Source: Aquincolibacterium sp964606385
Lineage (GTDB): Bacteria > Omnitrophota > Omnitrophia > Omnitrophales > Aquincolibacteriaceae
NCBI GenBank assembly: GCA_964606385.1
Contig: CAZSFZ010000012.1
Span: 1-63,030 of the forward strand
Direction of reading: 5' to 3'
DNA length: 63,030 bases
Shown here: positions 46,283 through 55,006 of the stretch, piece by piece
How the letters are laid out: each line of letters opens with the position of its first letter
Position numbering within the stretch: the first letter of the stretch is position 1
Made by a program: the position numbers and the translations under genes
Notes under the pieces: generated by a model
What the model was told of the DNA's origin: nothing
The model's input: the letters and a program-made list of their open reading frames with translations, nothing else
Databases searched by the model: none

Positions 46283-47662
46283 TCATCCGGAAATGCTTTG
46301 GGATCTTTTGGCGGAGAGGGCCACGAGGATCTCACCGACAGCGGCCGTGATCACGACCCCGACGATGACCGGCAAGGAGGACCTCATAAAATCATGGCCC
46401 GGCTGGATCAAGAGGATCAGGATGGTCCCGATTACAAAAAATTCGGCCATCACCGCCAAAAAGATCGCGAACCCGTCGGGACCCGGGATCCGGTAAGGTC
46501 TTACAACGTCTCTGTCTTTCAGCCGGAGAATGATAAAGGACGGATAGAGCAGCAGGTAGGAGGCAAGCCCGACGATCAGACAGCAGGAAAGCACATGCCA
46601 AAAAAGCTCCCCCGCGTTCCGGGCGATAAAACCGTAGAGCACGATCACGACGGTCGAAATGATCCCCGAGGAGACCGCGGCACCGACCGGCGCCATGTTT
46701 TTTTCGCCAAGCCTCCCGAGCACTCCGGGCAGCTCCCCGTTCCGGGCGGCTTCGGCGACCGTCCGGTTCTGTCCCAGGGTCCAGGCGATGATCACCGTAA
46801 AAAAGGTGATCAGAATGCTCACGCCGAAGACCAGGGTGAGGATCCTCCCGGAGCCCTGATCGCCGAATGCGACGCGGAAGACCTGGAGGATCCCGCTCGC
46901 GACATGGATCTCGCTGATCGGGACCACCGCCCAGACCGTAAAGGTCGCCATCAAATAGAGCGATGCGATCACAAAGGCGGAAAGCAGCACAACTTTCGGG
47001 ATATCGCGCACCGGATCTTTCGTTTCCCCCGCAGCCGATGATAAAAGCTCACAGCCGTCCAGATTGTAAATGATCATCGGTATAAAAATGACCGCGGCAC
47101 CCAGATGCGGCAAGATATTGGTAAACGTAATCTCGTTGGCCAGACCACCGTTCCTCAAAATGCATACGATCGCCGCGATAACCATCCCGGCAAGGACAAG
47201 GATCTTGGCGACGGAGCCCATGTTCGTGACCCATTTCGACGTTCCCAGCGAGCAGGTATTGATCCAGGCGGTGATCCAGATCATCACGATCCCGACCAGG
47301 ATCTGCTGCCAAAGGCCCATGCCGGGGAAGAACATATGTCCCAGGATCTCCGCGAACGCGATATACATCGCGGGTAGCCACAAAGGAAGGCCGATCCAAT
47401 AGCACCAGGTCGTGCGGGCCGCCCAGCGCTTTCCCATCGCCTTTTTGACCCAGACATAGATGCCACCCTGCTCGGGATAGGTCGAACCCAATTCGGCGGC
47501 GATCAGGCCGAAGGGAAGAAAATAGCCAACAATGCAGATCAGCCACCAGGAGATCGCGGAAGGCCCGATGGCAGCCGTCGTCGAGATGGCTTCGAAACTG
47601 AAGATCGCGCAAAAAGAAAAAAGGAGGAGGTCCCAGAAACCCAATACTCTTTTTCTTTCCAT
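46283..47662 (-). CDS. APC-superfamily amino acid permease
   Basis: 459 residues, 12 helices. N-terminal G-F-W-D-L-L-L-F-S-F, then A-E-L-G-S-T-Y-P-E-Q-G-G-I-Y-V-W-V and later N-L-D-G-C-E-L-L-S-S-A-A-G-E-T-K-D-P, which places it with the amino acid/GABA exchangers of the APC family. Substrate unknown. The 200 bases downstream to the hflC terminator hold nothing clear. Confidence 0.85.
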   Translation of the reverse strand: MERKRVLGFWDLLLFSFCAIFSFEAISTTAAIGPSAISWWLICIVGYFLPFGLIAAELGSTYPEQGGIYVWVKKAMGKRWAARTTWCYWIGLPLWLPAMYIAFAEILGHMFFPGMGLWQQILVGIVMIWITAWINTCSLGTSKWVTNMGSVAKILVLAGMVIAAIVCILRNGGLANEITFTNILPHLGAAVIFIPMIIYNLDGCELLSSAAGETKDPVRDIPKVVLLSAFVIASLYLMATFTVWAVVPISEIHVASGILQVFRVAFGDQGSGRILTLVFGVSILITFFTVIIAWTLGQNRTVAEAARNGELPGVLGRLGEKNMAPVGAAVSSGIISTVVIVLYGFIARNAGELFWHVLSCCLIVGLASYLLLYPSFIILRLKDRDVVRPYRIPGPDGFAIFLAVMAEFFVIGTILILLIQPGHDFMRSSLPVIVGVVITAAVGEILVALSAKRSQSISG

Positions 47663-47804
47663 CGCCTTCCCGCCTTTTTAAGGACAGCTTTTTATTCTGT
47701 CGAAAGTACCGTGCTAGAACTCCCCATGTGTTTCGACCTGAAACCGTCAAGCCTTGATCTAAGGGCCAGCGGCCCGTGCCCTGAAGGGCTCATGAAGGCA
47801 GGCC

Positions 47805-47846
47805 AAAAAAAAGGTGACGGCCGCCGAAGGCAGCCATCACCTTTTT
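47805..47846 (-). terminator. Terminator of the hflKC operon
   Basis: Stem AAAAAGGTGACGGC / GCCATCACCTTTTT with one mismatch; T-runs on both strands, the longer on the minus strand. Confidence 0.82.
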
Positions 47847-47873
47847 GAATGGATCCCTGATCGATCCGTCAGC

Positions 47874-48749
47874 TCAGTTTTTCCGGCCGTAATTTTTTTT
47901 CAGATGTTGCAGGACATCCGAATCGGGCGAAAAAAGAAGCGTGGTCTTATCCTGAAAGCTTTTTTCATAGGCCTCAAGGCTGCGAACGAAGGTGTAGAAG
48001 TCAGCGTCCTGGCCGTAGGCTTCCGCGTAGACCCGGGTCGCGACGGCATCGCCTTCCCCGCGAAGCTTCTGGCTTTCCTCATACGCCTTGGCCATGATGA
48101 TCGTGCGGTTCTTGTCTGTTTCCCCGCGGATCTTGAACGCCTCTTCCTCCCCTTCCGAGCGATAACGTTTAGCGATGCGCTGGCGTTCGGCCTTCATCCT
48201 CGCGAACACGCTCTCCTGCACTTCCTGCGGCAGGTCCGCCCGCTTGATCCTCACATCCACGAGCCCGATCCCGAACTTCTCCGCCTGCTTGCGGGCATTC
48301 CCCGCGATCGTCTCCATGATGTTCTCGCGTTCGCTCGCGATGATCTTGCTGAAATCGTGGCTGGCGAGCTCACGACGCATTTCGGAGAACACGATATCGT
48401 CGAGACGGGCCTTCGCGCCCGAAAGGTCCCGCACGGTCTTGTAGAAAAGAAGCGGGTCGACGATCTTCCATCGCGTCACATGGTCGGCAACGAGGCGTTT
48501 TTTATCGAGCGTCAGGTATTCGGCCGGAAGGGCGCCGCTCGTCAGGATCCTTTTTTCAAAAAAATGGGCCTGTTCAAAGAGCGGCAGCTTCAGCTTCAGG
48601 CCCGGTTTTTGAAGGGTCCGCTTATACTCCCCGAGGCGCGTAATGATCACCTGGTTCGTTTCGTCCACGATAAACACCGTGGAAGGAAAAAGAAAAATGA
48701 CCGTCAGGATCACGATCGGCCAGAACCTCAAAAGCGCGGCGAGACTCAT
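47874..48749 (-). CDS. hflC: HflC, SPFH/prohibitin-type membrane protein
   Basis: 291 residues. One N-terminal helix then an SPFH domain (F-I-V-D-E-T-N-Q-V-I-I-T-R-L-G-E) and a coiled coil with E-E-E-A-F-K-I-R-G-E-T-D-K. HflC with HflK forms a large membrane cage around FtsH that tunes proteolysis. Its start overlaps the hflK stop by 4 bases. Confidence 0.92.
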   Translation of the reverse strand: MSLAALLRFWPIVILTVIFLFPSTVFIVDETNQVIITRLGEYKRTLQKPGLKLKLPLFEQAHFFEKRILTSGALPAEYLTLDKKRLVADHVTRWKIVDPLLFYKTVRDLSGAKARLDDIVFSEMRRELASHDFSKIIASERENIMETIAGNARKQAEKFGIGLVDVRIKRADLPQEVQESVFARMKAERQRIAKRYRSEGEEEAFKIRGETDKNRTIIMAKAYEESQKLRGEGDAVATRVYAEAYGQDADFYTFVRSLEAYEKSFQDKTTLLFSPDSDVLQHLKKNYGRKN

Positions 48750-49795
48750 GACAACACCTCCTTTTTCCTGGAAAGCGACGCGGGATCGTTGCGCGTCTGG
48801 AGCGCGTCAAGCGCGACGGAATTCCCCAAAGGAAGCAAGGGGAACACATTCGTTCCCGCCTGGGGATCCACGATCACTTTGTTGGCGGCCGGATAAATTT
48901 TTTCGAGGGTCTCGATCTGTAAACGGTTCCAGGTCACTTCCTTCGCTTTCTGATATTCGCCAAGAAGCGCCTCGAAACGGACCGCGTCGCCCTGAGCCCT
49001 GAGAACGCGTTCTTCTTTGAAGGCTTCGGCACCCCGCAACATTTTCTGCGCTTCGCCGCGCGCCCTCGGGATGATGTCTTCCTGATAACCCTTGGCTTCA
49101 TTGATCAAACGCTCACGATCCTCGCGGGCCCGGACCACTTCATGAAAAGCATCTTTGACCTGTTCAGGGGGATCGACGACTTGGAGCCGAACCTCGGTGA
49201 TGATAAGGCCGGATTCATAATCGTCCATCAACCGCTGCAGAAAATCCCGTGTCTCCTCCTGGATCTTTTGGCGCCCAATGGTCAAAGCGTCGTCAATGGT
49301 GGACCTTCCGACCGCGCTGCGAAGCGCGACCTCGGTCGCGGTAAAAAGTGTTCCGTCGGGATCGTAAAGCCGGAAAAGATATTTCGTGGGATCGCTCACT
49401 TTGTATTGAACAATGATCTGGGCCTCGACCATGTTCTCATCCCCCGTAAGCATCATCGCGTCCGAACGGCCGCCCGTACGGCGGCTGAACGCCGTGTTCT
49501 CGCGGTTCTGCATGCCAAAGCCGACCTCGATCCTGCGGACCTGCTCGACATTGACGATATCGACCCTCTCGATGGGCCACGGCATCCGCCAATTAAGTCC
49601 CGCGCTCGCCGTCCGGACCTTCTCGCCGAAACGCCGTATGATCCCCTGCTCACCGGGGCTCACGATAAAAAAACCGCTCGCGAGCCATCCCCCGACGGCT
49701 AGAATCACGAAGAAAGGCAGTATGCCGGGCTTCTTCATAAAATCGGTAACCCCTTGGATAACCTGTTCATCGGGACTTAAGTTATCGGCTGACAT
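48746..49795 (-). CDS. hflK: HflK, SPFH/prohibitin-type membrane protein
   Basis: 349 residues. N-terminal helix near 28-48, then F-F-I-V-S-P-G-E-Q-G-I-I-R-R-F-G and the long C-terminal coiled coil with R-A-R-G-E-A-Q-K-M-L. Partner of HflC. AAGGAGG precedes the ATG. No ftsH in the window. The Gly-rich N-terminus of E. coli HflK is absent. Confidence 0.92.
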   Translation of the reverse strand: MSADNLSPDEQVIQGVTDFMKKPGILPFFVILAVGGWLASGFFIVSPGEQGIIRRFGEKVRTASAGLNWRMPWPIERVDIVNVEQVRRIEVGFGMQNRENTAFSRRTGGRSDAMMLTGDENMVEAQIIVQYKVSDPTKYLFRLYDPDGTLFTATEVALRSAVGRSTIDDALTIGRQKIQEETRDFLQRLMDDYESGLIITEVRLQVVDPPEQVKDAFHEVVRAREDRERLINEAKGYQEDIIPRARGEAQKMLRGAEAFKEERVLRAQGDAVRFEALLGEYQKAKEVTWNRLQIETLEKIYPAANKVIVDPQAGTNVFPLLPLGNSVALDALQTRNDPASLSRKKEVLS

Positions 49796-49875
49796 TTTCC
49801 ACCTCCTTGATGATCGGTATTTTTTGTTTTCGGCGGTTAACGCGGATGCCGGAGCGTCGTGGCCCGTTCCATGTT

Positions 49876-50211
49876 TTATACCGGCATTTTCGCGATACAG
49901 GACTGGGCCCTGGCCGCGGCCTCCGACGGCACGGCGACCCCCACGCCTTTTAGCGGGTTCCCGTGAATATCCTTTTTCCCTTGCTCATAGAGAATGCACC
50001 GGATGCGCTCGTCTTCAAGCTGTTTTAAAACAAGACGGGCTTCGTCCATGGACGCGGTTTCATAAACTTGTTTCCAAAGCCCATCGCCTTCTTTTTGCGG
50101 ACGGGGATTTTGAGACGGAACTACCGCGCGCCCCGGGAAGAACTTCTCCCTTCTTGAGATAAAGTAAACGATGGCTATGGCGATCACCAGATAAAGCGCG
50201 AACATGGCCAT
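49876..50211 (-). CDS. DUF2007-like small membrane-tethered protein
   Basis: 111 residues. An N-terminal membrane helix (ALYLVIAIAIVYFIS) and a C-terminal domain with W-K-Q-V-Y-E-T-A-S-M-D-E-A-R-L-V-L-K-Q-L-E-D-E-R-I-R-C-I, the pattern of DUF2007 (putative signal-transducing proteins). AAAGGAG lies upstream. Probably the first gene of the transcript leading to hflKC. Confidence 0.6.
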   Translation of the reverse strand: MAMFALYLVIAIAIVYFISRREKFFPGRAVVPSQNPRPQKEGDGLWKQVYETASMDEARLVLKQLEDERIRCILYEQGKKDIHGNPLKGVGVAVPSEAAARAQSCIAKMPV

Positions 50212-50288
50212 AGCAAACTCCTTTTCTGGTATTTTGGGGGCTAAAATTCAAAGAAGCCGGCGGGATCGCATCCGGAGGTGCGCTAAAA

Positions 50289-50324
50289 CAAAAAACCGCC
50301 ACTGACTTTTTCGTCAGATGGCGG
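50289..50324 (-). terminator. Hairpin with T-run on the minus strand
   Basis: Stem CCGCCACTGAC / GTCAGATGGCGG with a TTTTT loop and an A-run (T-run on the minus strand) at 50289-50295. It would terminate leftward transcription from the tRNA gene side. It may be the original terminator of the tRNA gene now 12.6 kb away (inference). Confidence 0.6.
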
Positions 50325-50472
50325 CCCGACCATCGCTTGCTCTCCGGAAATTTTCCCGGACCCGTTTCAGATTTAGAGTCGCATTTTGTCCTGTTCCCTC
50401 AAGAAGGTCAAGCGTTATCGGCAGCTTGAGTGCTCAGCTGACCTGGGGGTCAGGCTCGTCTCAATTCCCAAG
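50325..50472. other. Non-coding spacer left of the integration site
   Basis: No gene is supported here. A short hairpin (TGACC-TGGG-GGTCA) lies near 50448-50461. Short open frames in this stretch are not convincing. Confidence 0.5.
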
Positions 50473-50603
50473 ATGGCTCCCCCGGATGGGCTACAGCAAA
50501 CTGATTGTAAACTCGGCCCCGCACGCAGGAAGGCATCGGTTTCATACTGATTAAGGGTAAAATAAAAATGCCGAAGACCTGAAGGCCTCCGGCATTTTTT
50601 ATA
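50473..50603. mobile_element. Probable relic of an earlier element at the same tRNA site
   Basis: It starts with ATGGCTCCCCC, the same word that bounds the intact element. An open frame continues as W-L-P-R-M-G-Y-S-K-L-I-V-N-S to a TAA at 50552-50554, resembling the detached recombinase tail at 50606-50710 (W-L-P-L-L...F-K-L-I-I-N-A). Then comes a hairpin with T-runs on both strands (50565-50600), as at the right end of the intact element. The interior of the earlier element would have been lost. Inference from layout and short similarity. Confidence 0.45.
50565..50600. terminator. Bidirectional hairpin terminator just left of the attachment repeat
   Basis: AAAAATGCCG / CGGCATTTTT arms around a partly paired centre, with T-runs on both strands. 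It lies 3 bases before the left copy of the attachment repeat. Confidence 0.75.
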
Positions 50604-50615
50604 AATGGCTCCCCC
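50604..50615. repeat. Left attachment site (attL) core
   Basis: AATGGCTCCCCC, identical to the copy at 62977-62988. Host-side sequence lies to its left, element sequence to its right. Confidence 0.8.
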
Positions 50616-50710
50616 TGTTAGACGCATTTAAGAACCCTACTCCTGACTTCAAACTGATAATAAACGCATTAGGAGAGCAGTTCAAAAACACTTTCGTCCT
50701 TGCTGCTTAG
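50606..50710 (+). pseudogene. Detached native C-terminus of the serine recombinase
   Basis: Read from the attachment repeat in the same frame as the recombinase, the sequence gives 34 codons (W-L-P-L-L-D-A-F-K-N-P-T, then D-F-K-L-I-I-N-A-L-G-E-Q-F-K) and a TAG at 50708-50710. In the circular form these codons would directly follow codon E-W-L-P of the recombinase at 62985. It is thus not a free gene but the 3' end of the recombinase gene cut off by integration. Confidence 0.7.
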
Positions 50711-50711
50711 C

Positions 50712-52523
50712 CTACTTGAACTTGGAAAGTTCCGTATAAACTTCCATGAAAAGGGGCGAACCCGTAAAGGACAAAGGGGACACTGGCCCAAAAAACATAA
50801 ATGGGAATTTACCGTTACTGCTAGGATCGATAAATGATTTGTATAATTGAATCGCTGAAGGATTGTTTACGAGCTCGGAAACCTTTTTCAATTCTGACCC
50901 TGAGGTGAGCCCATACCCGAATCCGAAAATGCGCATTTGTTTCAAAATTTCATCATTCAAAGATTCCAATGTTTGCGTGATAAACATGTAACCAATGCCA
51001 TATTTCCTTGTAGTTCTTACGGAATTGATGATTTCCCTTGTAAGTTCTTTTATTCTTTCGTCGAGCGCTCCCTCAGAGATAAATTTGTGCGCTTCATCCA
51101 TAACGATCAGGCAATTAGCCCGTTCGTTCTTGGCGTATAAATCAGCGCCAACTTCCACGACCTTGCACTCGATCACTTTTATAAACAATGCCTGCACATT
51201 CTCGTTCTCAATTTCACCTGCTTTTGCGCCACTAACATCCAATACGATAAAATTTCCCTTCTCTTTGACGATTTTATGCACTAAATCGTCCACAGACAGC
51301 TTAGTTTGTCCGGAAGCCTTTGTTTTCTTGAAGAAGTCTAAAGCGGCGTTCCATTTTTTGAGAACCGATGTCTGAGTAGCTAAATTAGCTAGTACCTCTT
51401 GGCATCGTCCGAGAAGTCGGTTTCTTGTTGCAGTCGTTCCATAAATCGCTTCAACGTATACCGTGAACGTTTTTCCTTGCCTCGTTTCATCTTGGCTTAA
51501 AGTAACAAAACGAGTAAGAAGATCCCTAAGCAATGCCGTGCTATCTGTAATGCTGTTCAGATTAAAGGAAGGGTTATTGGCTCTCCCGAAGAGATAATCC
51601 ACCACGGCATCGCGCGCCGCCTCTATTTTATCTTCCGTGTACATTGGCCGAAAAGCATCTTCAATGAAGCCAAGATTGGTAAGCAACTGTCCGAGAATTT
51701 CAAATTCTTTTCCCGGTAAATAGATGTCCGAAAGGATTTCGTACTTTGCGTACTTCATTCCCGCGGCAGTAATTCGAGTTTCCAGCTTTGTACCACCCGG
51801 AAGTAATTCTTGGTCGGAATAAAACTGCCTCTGGGGATCAAGAACAAGAATGCTCATGCTTTTCTTGTTTTTTGCGTAGCCCAAAAGAGTATAAGCAGCT
51901 GTTACGGTTTTGCCTGAACCGGTTTTACCAAAAATTCCTATATGATAAGCATCGCCAGCCCCCGCTTCCCGTATTGCTGGATCAGTTTTCCCAAAATGCT
52001 TGAACCAAAACGGTAAATCCACATCGGTGCCATAAACCTTCCCCATATAGGTAATCTCAGTTTCATGGGGCTTCATTAATGAAGTCATTACTTCATTAGT
52101 CATCTTACCAACTTTTTCTCCCGTAGAGGGGGAGGTTCCAAGGATGTATCCGATGGGCGCCGCATCATTCAGAGCATAACAGGCTTGGACACTGATGGTA
52201 GCAACACGGTTATCTGCCGTTCCGCTCAGATGCGGAAGTTTTCCATGCCGCTTAATTACGCCCTTAAAAGACGGATCTTCATGCCAACGGTTCTGTGTCT
52301 CAATTGAGATAATTTGCCCGATAACAAGAATGGGCCAGCCGTCTTCTTCTACAATGACATGAACCATTTGCCCCAATGCTCTTTGAGCCTTACTCTTTTC
52401 AGAAATATCTATCGTAATGTCAAGAGTAGTACTGGGCGAACCCGTGATTCCTAGGGTTGCGGTGCCCTCTTTCTTGATAATGTCGAGAAGCTCTTGGGAA
52501 ACAGTTTTCCGGGATTGTTCCAT
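50712..52523 (-). CDS. HerA-like ATPase (DUF87/FtsK-HerA class)
   Basis: 603 residues. An N-terminal HAS-barrel-like region (M-V-H-V-I-V-E-E-D-G, V-I-G-Q-I-I-S-I-E) leads to Walker A at 198-206 (G-I-F-G-K-T-G-S-G-K-T), L-V-L-D-P-Q-R-Q-F-Y as the HerA-type post-A strand, Walker B L-I-V-M-D-E-A-H near 475 and a C-terminal G-F-G-Y-G-L-T-S-G. HerA forms a hexameric DNA pump that drives the NurA nuclease. It starts 5 bases after the stop of the NurA-like gene and is the last gene of the operon. Confidence 0.88.
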   Translation of the reverse strand: MEQSRKTVSQELLDIIKKEGTATLGITGSPSTTLDITIDISEKSKAQRALGQMVHVIVEEDGWPILVIGQIISIETQNRWHEDPSFKGVIKRHGKLPHLSGTADNRVATISVQACYALNDAAPIGYILGTSPSTGEKVGKMTNEVMTSLMKPHETEITYMGKVYGTDVDLPFWFKHFGKTDPAIREAGAGDAYHIGIFGKTGSGKTVTAAYTLLGYAKNKKSMSILVLDPQRQFYSDQELLPGGTKLETRITAAGMKYAKYEILSDIYLPGKEFEILGQLLTNLGFIEDAFRPMYTEDKIEAARDAVVDYLFGRANNPSFNLNSITDSTALLRDLLTRFVTLSQDETRQGKTFTVYVEAIYGTTATRNRLLGRCQEVLANLATQTSVLKKWNAALDFFKKTKASGQTKLSVDDLVHKIVKEKGNFIVLDVSGAKAGEIENENVQALFIKVIECKVVEVGADLYAKNERANCLIVMDEAHKFISEGALDERIKELTREIINSVRTTRKYGIGYMFITQTLESLNDEILKQMRIFGFGYGLTSGSELKKVSELVNNPSAIQLYKSFIDPSSNGKFPFMFFGPVSPLSFTGSPLFMEVYTELSKFK

Positions 52524-52528
52524 GTGCC

Positions 52529-53737
52529 TTAAGTCCTATAGTTAAACAACAAGTTGAATTTACCCTTATCGATTTTTAAATCTTCTGAGAGCTTAATGGC
52601 TTCTTGAATAGCGAACATACCACCAGAGATACTTTTCGCCATGAGGTCTACTAAAAATTGAGGATAGGGTTCTCGGATTTCCGGGAAAACAATCTGCTTT
52701 TTAAGACTAAGCAAGCATGTCTCAAGCCTTTTTTGATCCAATGCGAGAGCTTTTTTCATTTCGATACGATAGGCTGGGCCATCTTGGTAAGGTTTAAAAT
52801 AAGTAAAATAAATCTCGGATTCTTTTTTCTTCAACGTAAAAACATCCTTTGTCCTTAGCGGATTAATTGCTTTCTTTAAAGCTTCATTAAGATCGTTCTT
52901 TTCTGGAATATTAAGATTGCAACGAATATGAAGATCGTCCCAAATTCGCTCTCTTTCATCCTGACTTTGACCCACTGGCAAAGGCTTTAGGTATTCATCT
53001 TCCGCCAAAGAAAGTGAAAAAAAAGTTCTATCATCCACCTTCACAGCGTGCTGAGCCAAGAAAGCATCCAAGACATCTCGTGAAGAGCTGTATTTGGCCA
53101 AAGCAATGATCTTTTCGTCATTAAAGGCCGCCTTGATAATTTCCGGTATATCGGGAATGATTTTCTCATAAGTTTCTTTTAAAAACTCACGGAGCGCATT
53201 CGCGTATTCCTGCGCAGAAGTGTTCTCATCTTCATTAGCGGATAGCATGCTGTTAATTTTTAAAAGTGGCGTAAAATGCGTTCCATCCATAATCCTAATT
53301 TCATGGCTTGCTCCAGCAAGAACGCTTAACTCCATCAGAAACATGATGCCTTGGCCCAAGCGAGCATTCGCTTCGTTGTGCGAAAGTGCCGTTTGCCACT
53401 GGTAATACTGATTTTTACCTTCTTCCCAACCCTTGTCTGTGTCCTCAGTTAAACCTTCCACCCCAACAGCAACGGCAAGTAAAAGATCGCTTCCTGTCAT
53501 TTTTTCAATAATTATACTTCCGTCAACAGCAACCAAAGAGTTAGAGAAAATATCGGTTTTTAGAATAGCGATTTTCCCAGTGTCCCGCAGTTCTCTAATT
53601 GCAGCCTGAATGGGTTCATCTTGGATATCAAACATTTTGTTCATTTTCTCAACTGTAACTGGAACATTATCCAAGATCTTGGCTAATAACTCGTCCGGAA
53701 GATATGCGTAGTTCCGTTGTTTTACCTCTTCGCTCAT
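52529..53737 (-). CDS. NurA-like nuclease
   Basis: 402 residues from ATG 53737, whose first bases overlap the stop of the upstream gene (ATGA). NurA-type hallmarks: N-terminal A-V-D-G-S (D72), a second acidic motif I-R-I-M-D-G-T-H (D151), and C-terminal Y-F-K-P-Y-Q-D-G-P-A-Y-R-I-E plus Y-P-Q-F-L-V-D-L-M-A. The first 60 residues form an extra winged-helix-like piece (V-E-K-M-N-K-M-F...A-A-I-R-E-L-R-D-T-G-K-I). NurA proteins are 5'-3' exonucleases/endonucleases working with HerA. Assignment rests on motifs and on the HerA neighbour. Confidence 0.72.
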   Translation of the reverse strand: MSEEVKQRNYAYLPDELLAKILDNVPVTVEKMNKMFDIQDEPIQAAIRELRDTGKIAILKTDIFSNSLVAVDGSIIIEKMTGSDLLLAVAVGVEGLTEDTDKGWEEGKNQYYQWQTALSHNEANARLGQGIMFLMELSVLAGASHEIRIMDGTHFTPLLKINSMLSANEDENTSAQEYANALREFLKETYEKIIPDIPEIIKAAFNDEKIIALAKYSSSRDVLDAFLAQHAVKVDDRTFFSLSLAEDEYLKPLPVGQSQDERERIWDDLHIRCNLNIPEKNDLNEALKKAINPLRTKDVFTLKKKESEIYFTYFKPYQDGPAYRIEMKKALALDQKRLETCLLSLKKQIVFPEIREPYPQFLVDLMAKSISGGMFAIQEAIKLSEDLKIDKGKFNLLFNYRT

Positions 53738-54891
53738 AAAGTTTCCTGAATTATATTTTTGCACTTACGAAGGTTGTAAAAGATTTGCCGTTTAAAAGAT
53801 TCCGCGTTAAAACGTTGGAAGTTTTCATTTTTTTGTATGCGTGGTAAAGCCCACCGGTTTTTCCAAAAGTCTGATAGCTCTTCAATGGTGCGATGGTGCC
53901 ACAAGGGCCTCACGTCATTTTGAATTACGTTCTTCAAATTTTTAGCGAAAGGGAAAATATAAAGGGCGCGTTTAACTCCGTGATCAACTCCGTTTGTAAT
54001 TCCTAATTTTTCTAATGCTTTGTCAATTAATCGCATTTTGCGAGAAGGCCCATTCCCAAAGCCCCGGTCTAGCTGACCATCTTCTTGTTCTAAAAAGGAA
54101 ACCATTTGCTCATAGAGCGTATTGGGAATGTGAAAGGAACCGCTGCCGTTTGTATAGCCAATAAATTCTGCGATTGGAAACCCCGCATATTTTAATCGAT
54201 TGTAAACACTGCTTTTGCCATAAGCCCCAGTAGTTGTTATAAACAGAAGCCGGGAAGGTAGGTTTCTTTCTTTGATAATAGTTTTTTGGTTCTTATATTT
54301 TTTTTCAAATGTTTCTCTTACGATCTCTGCTGTCATCAAGGAAGCAACAAGTTTTCCCCCGAGGATTGAATTATATGGAGGCAGTGCGCCTAAACGCTGA
54401 GCGCTCAAGGATTGATTTACCCAATAATCTCTTTCCTTATGCGTAATGCCTAAATGTTGATCCCGAACGCTCCAGCTTAAAATCGGGCTTTGAAGACCAA
54501 TTAAACCTATGGGCGCATTGTGGTAATCATCCCAAACAATGAATCGCATTTGGCGGCCGTAGGCCGGATCATAAGGCAAACTCCACCAGACTAAATTCCA
54601 CCAACGAAATAGATCTGCAGTACCTGTTTTTGAGTCTACTAATATTAGCCGGGGTTTTATATTTGCTACATTCAAATCACGGCCATTGAGAATTAGATTC
54701 TTATTTTTTTTTAGATATTCGCGGATAAATTCTTCATGAGAGACTATACGTTCTGCCTTGGCGAGGGAATGAACTGCTCTTCTTGATTGGCGGGTATCTT
54801 TTTTTAAAGTAAATCCGTTTTTCGCAAGCGAATAGCCTTGCTTTTCAACGAGAAAGCGTAATTTCTTTTTTAGACTTGCAGCAGCTATCAT
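53734..54891 (-). CDS. DruA-like protein (DUF4338)
   Basis: 385 residues. The DUF4338 core runs from about 75 to 300: L-I-L-V-D-S-K-T-G-T-A-D-L-F-R, Y-G-R-Q-M-R-F-I-V, I-G-L-I-G-L-Q-S-P, R-D-Q-H-L-G-I, Y-N-S-I-L-G-G-K-L-V-A, T-T-T-G-A-Y-G-K-S-S-V-Y-N-R-L-K and G-S-G-S-F-H-I-P. This is the fold of DruA from Druantia antiphage systems; its biochemical role is not known to me. First gene of the operon, translationally coupled to the NurA-like gene. No DruE-type helicase is present. Confidence 0.82.
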   Translation of the reverse strand: MIAAASLKKKLRFLVEKQGYSLAKNGFTLKKDTRQSRRAVHSLAKAERIVSHEEFIREYLKKNKNLILNGRDLNVANIKPRLILVDSKTGTADLFRWWNLVWWSLPYDPAYGRQMRFIVWDDYHNAPIGLIGLQSPILSWSVRDQHLGITHKERDYWVNQSLSAQRLGALPPYNSILGGKLVASLMTAEIVRETFEKKYKNQKTIIKERNLPSRLLFITTTGAYGKSSVYNRLKYAGFPIAEFIGYTNGSGSFHIPNTLYEQMVSFLEQEDGQLDRGFGNGPSRKMRLIDKALEKLGITNGVDHGVKRALYIFPFAKNLKNVIQNDVRPLWHHRTIEELSDFWKNRWALPRIQKNENFQRFNAESFKRQIFYNLRKCKNIIQETL

Positions 54892-55006
54892 TTATTACCT
54901 AACATTTGAATCTGTAATTAGATAGCGAATTATACTACTATTATTGGTGCAGACCCATGATTTTCCAATCCATGGGTTCTTTTTCAAAGAGGAAAATATC
55001 AATAGA

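Noticed and set aside
46298..47041. 247-codon plus-strand frame over the permease gene
   Set aside because: Antisense to a clear 12-helix permease, with very high Asp/Arg/His content typical of shadows.
50318..50554. 78-codon plus-strand frame considered as a gene
   Set aside because: Only its last 27 codons, from the attachment word on, look meaningful; the part before runs through a terminator hairpin. Treated as part of the relic end.
50415..50627. 70-codon minus-strand frame across the attachment repeat
   Set aside because: It crosses two hairpins and the junction between the relic and the element, so it cannot be a stable gene.
50712..54891. Reading the operon as a standard Druantia system
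   Set aside because: No DruE-type large helicase or other Dru proteins are coded nearby, and HerA and NurA are not Druantia parts.
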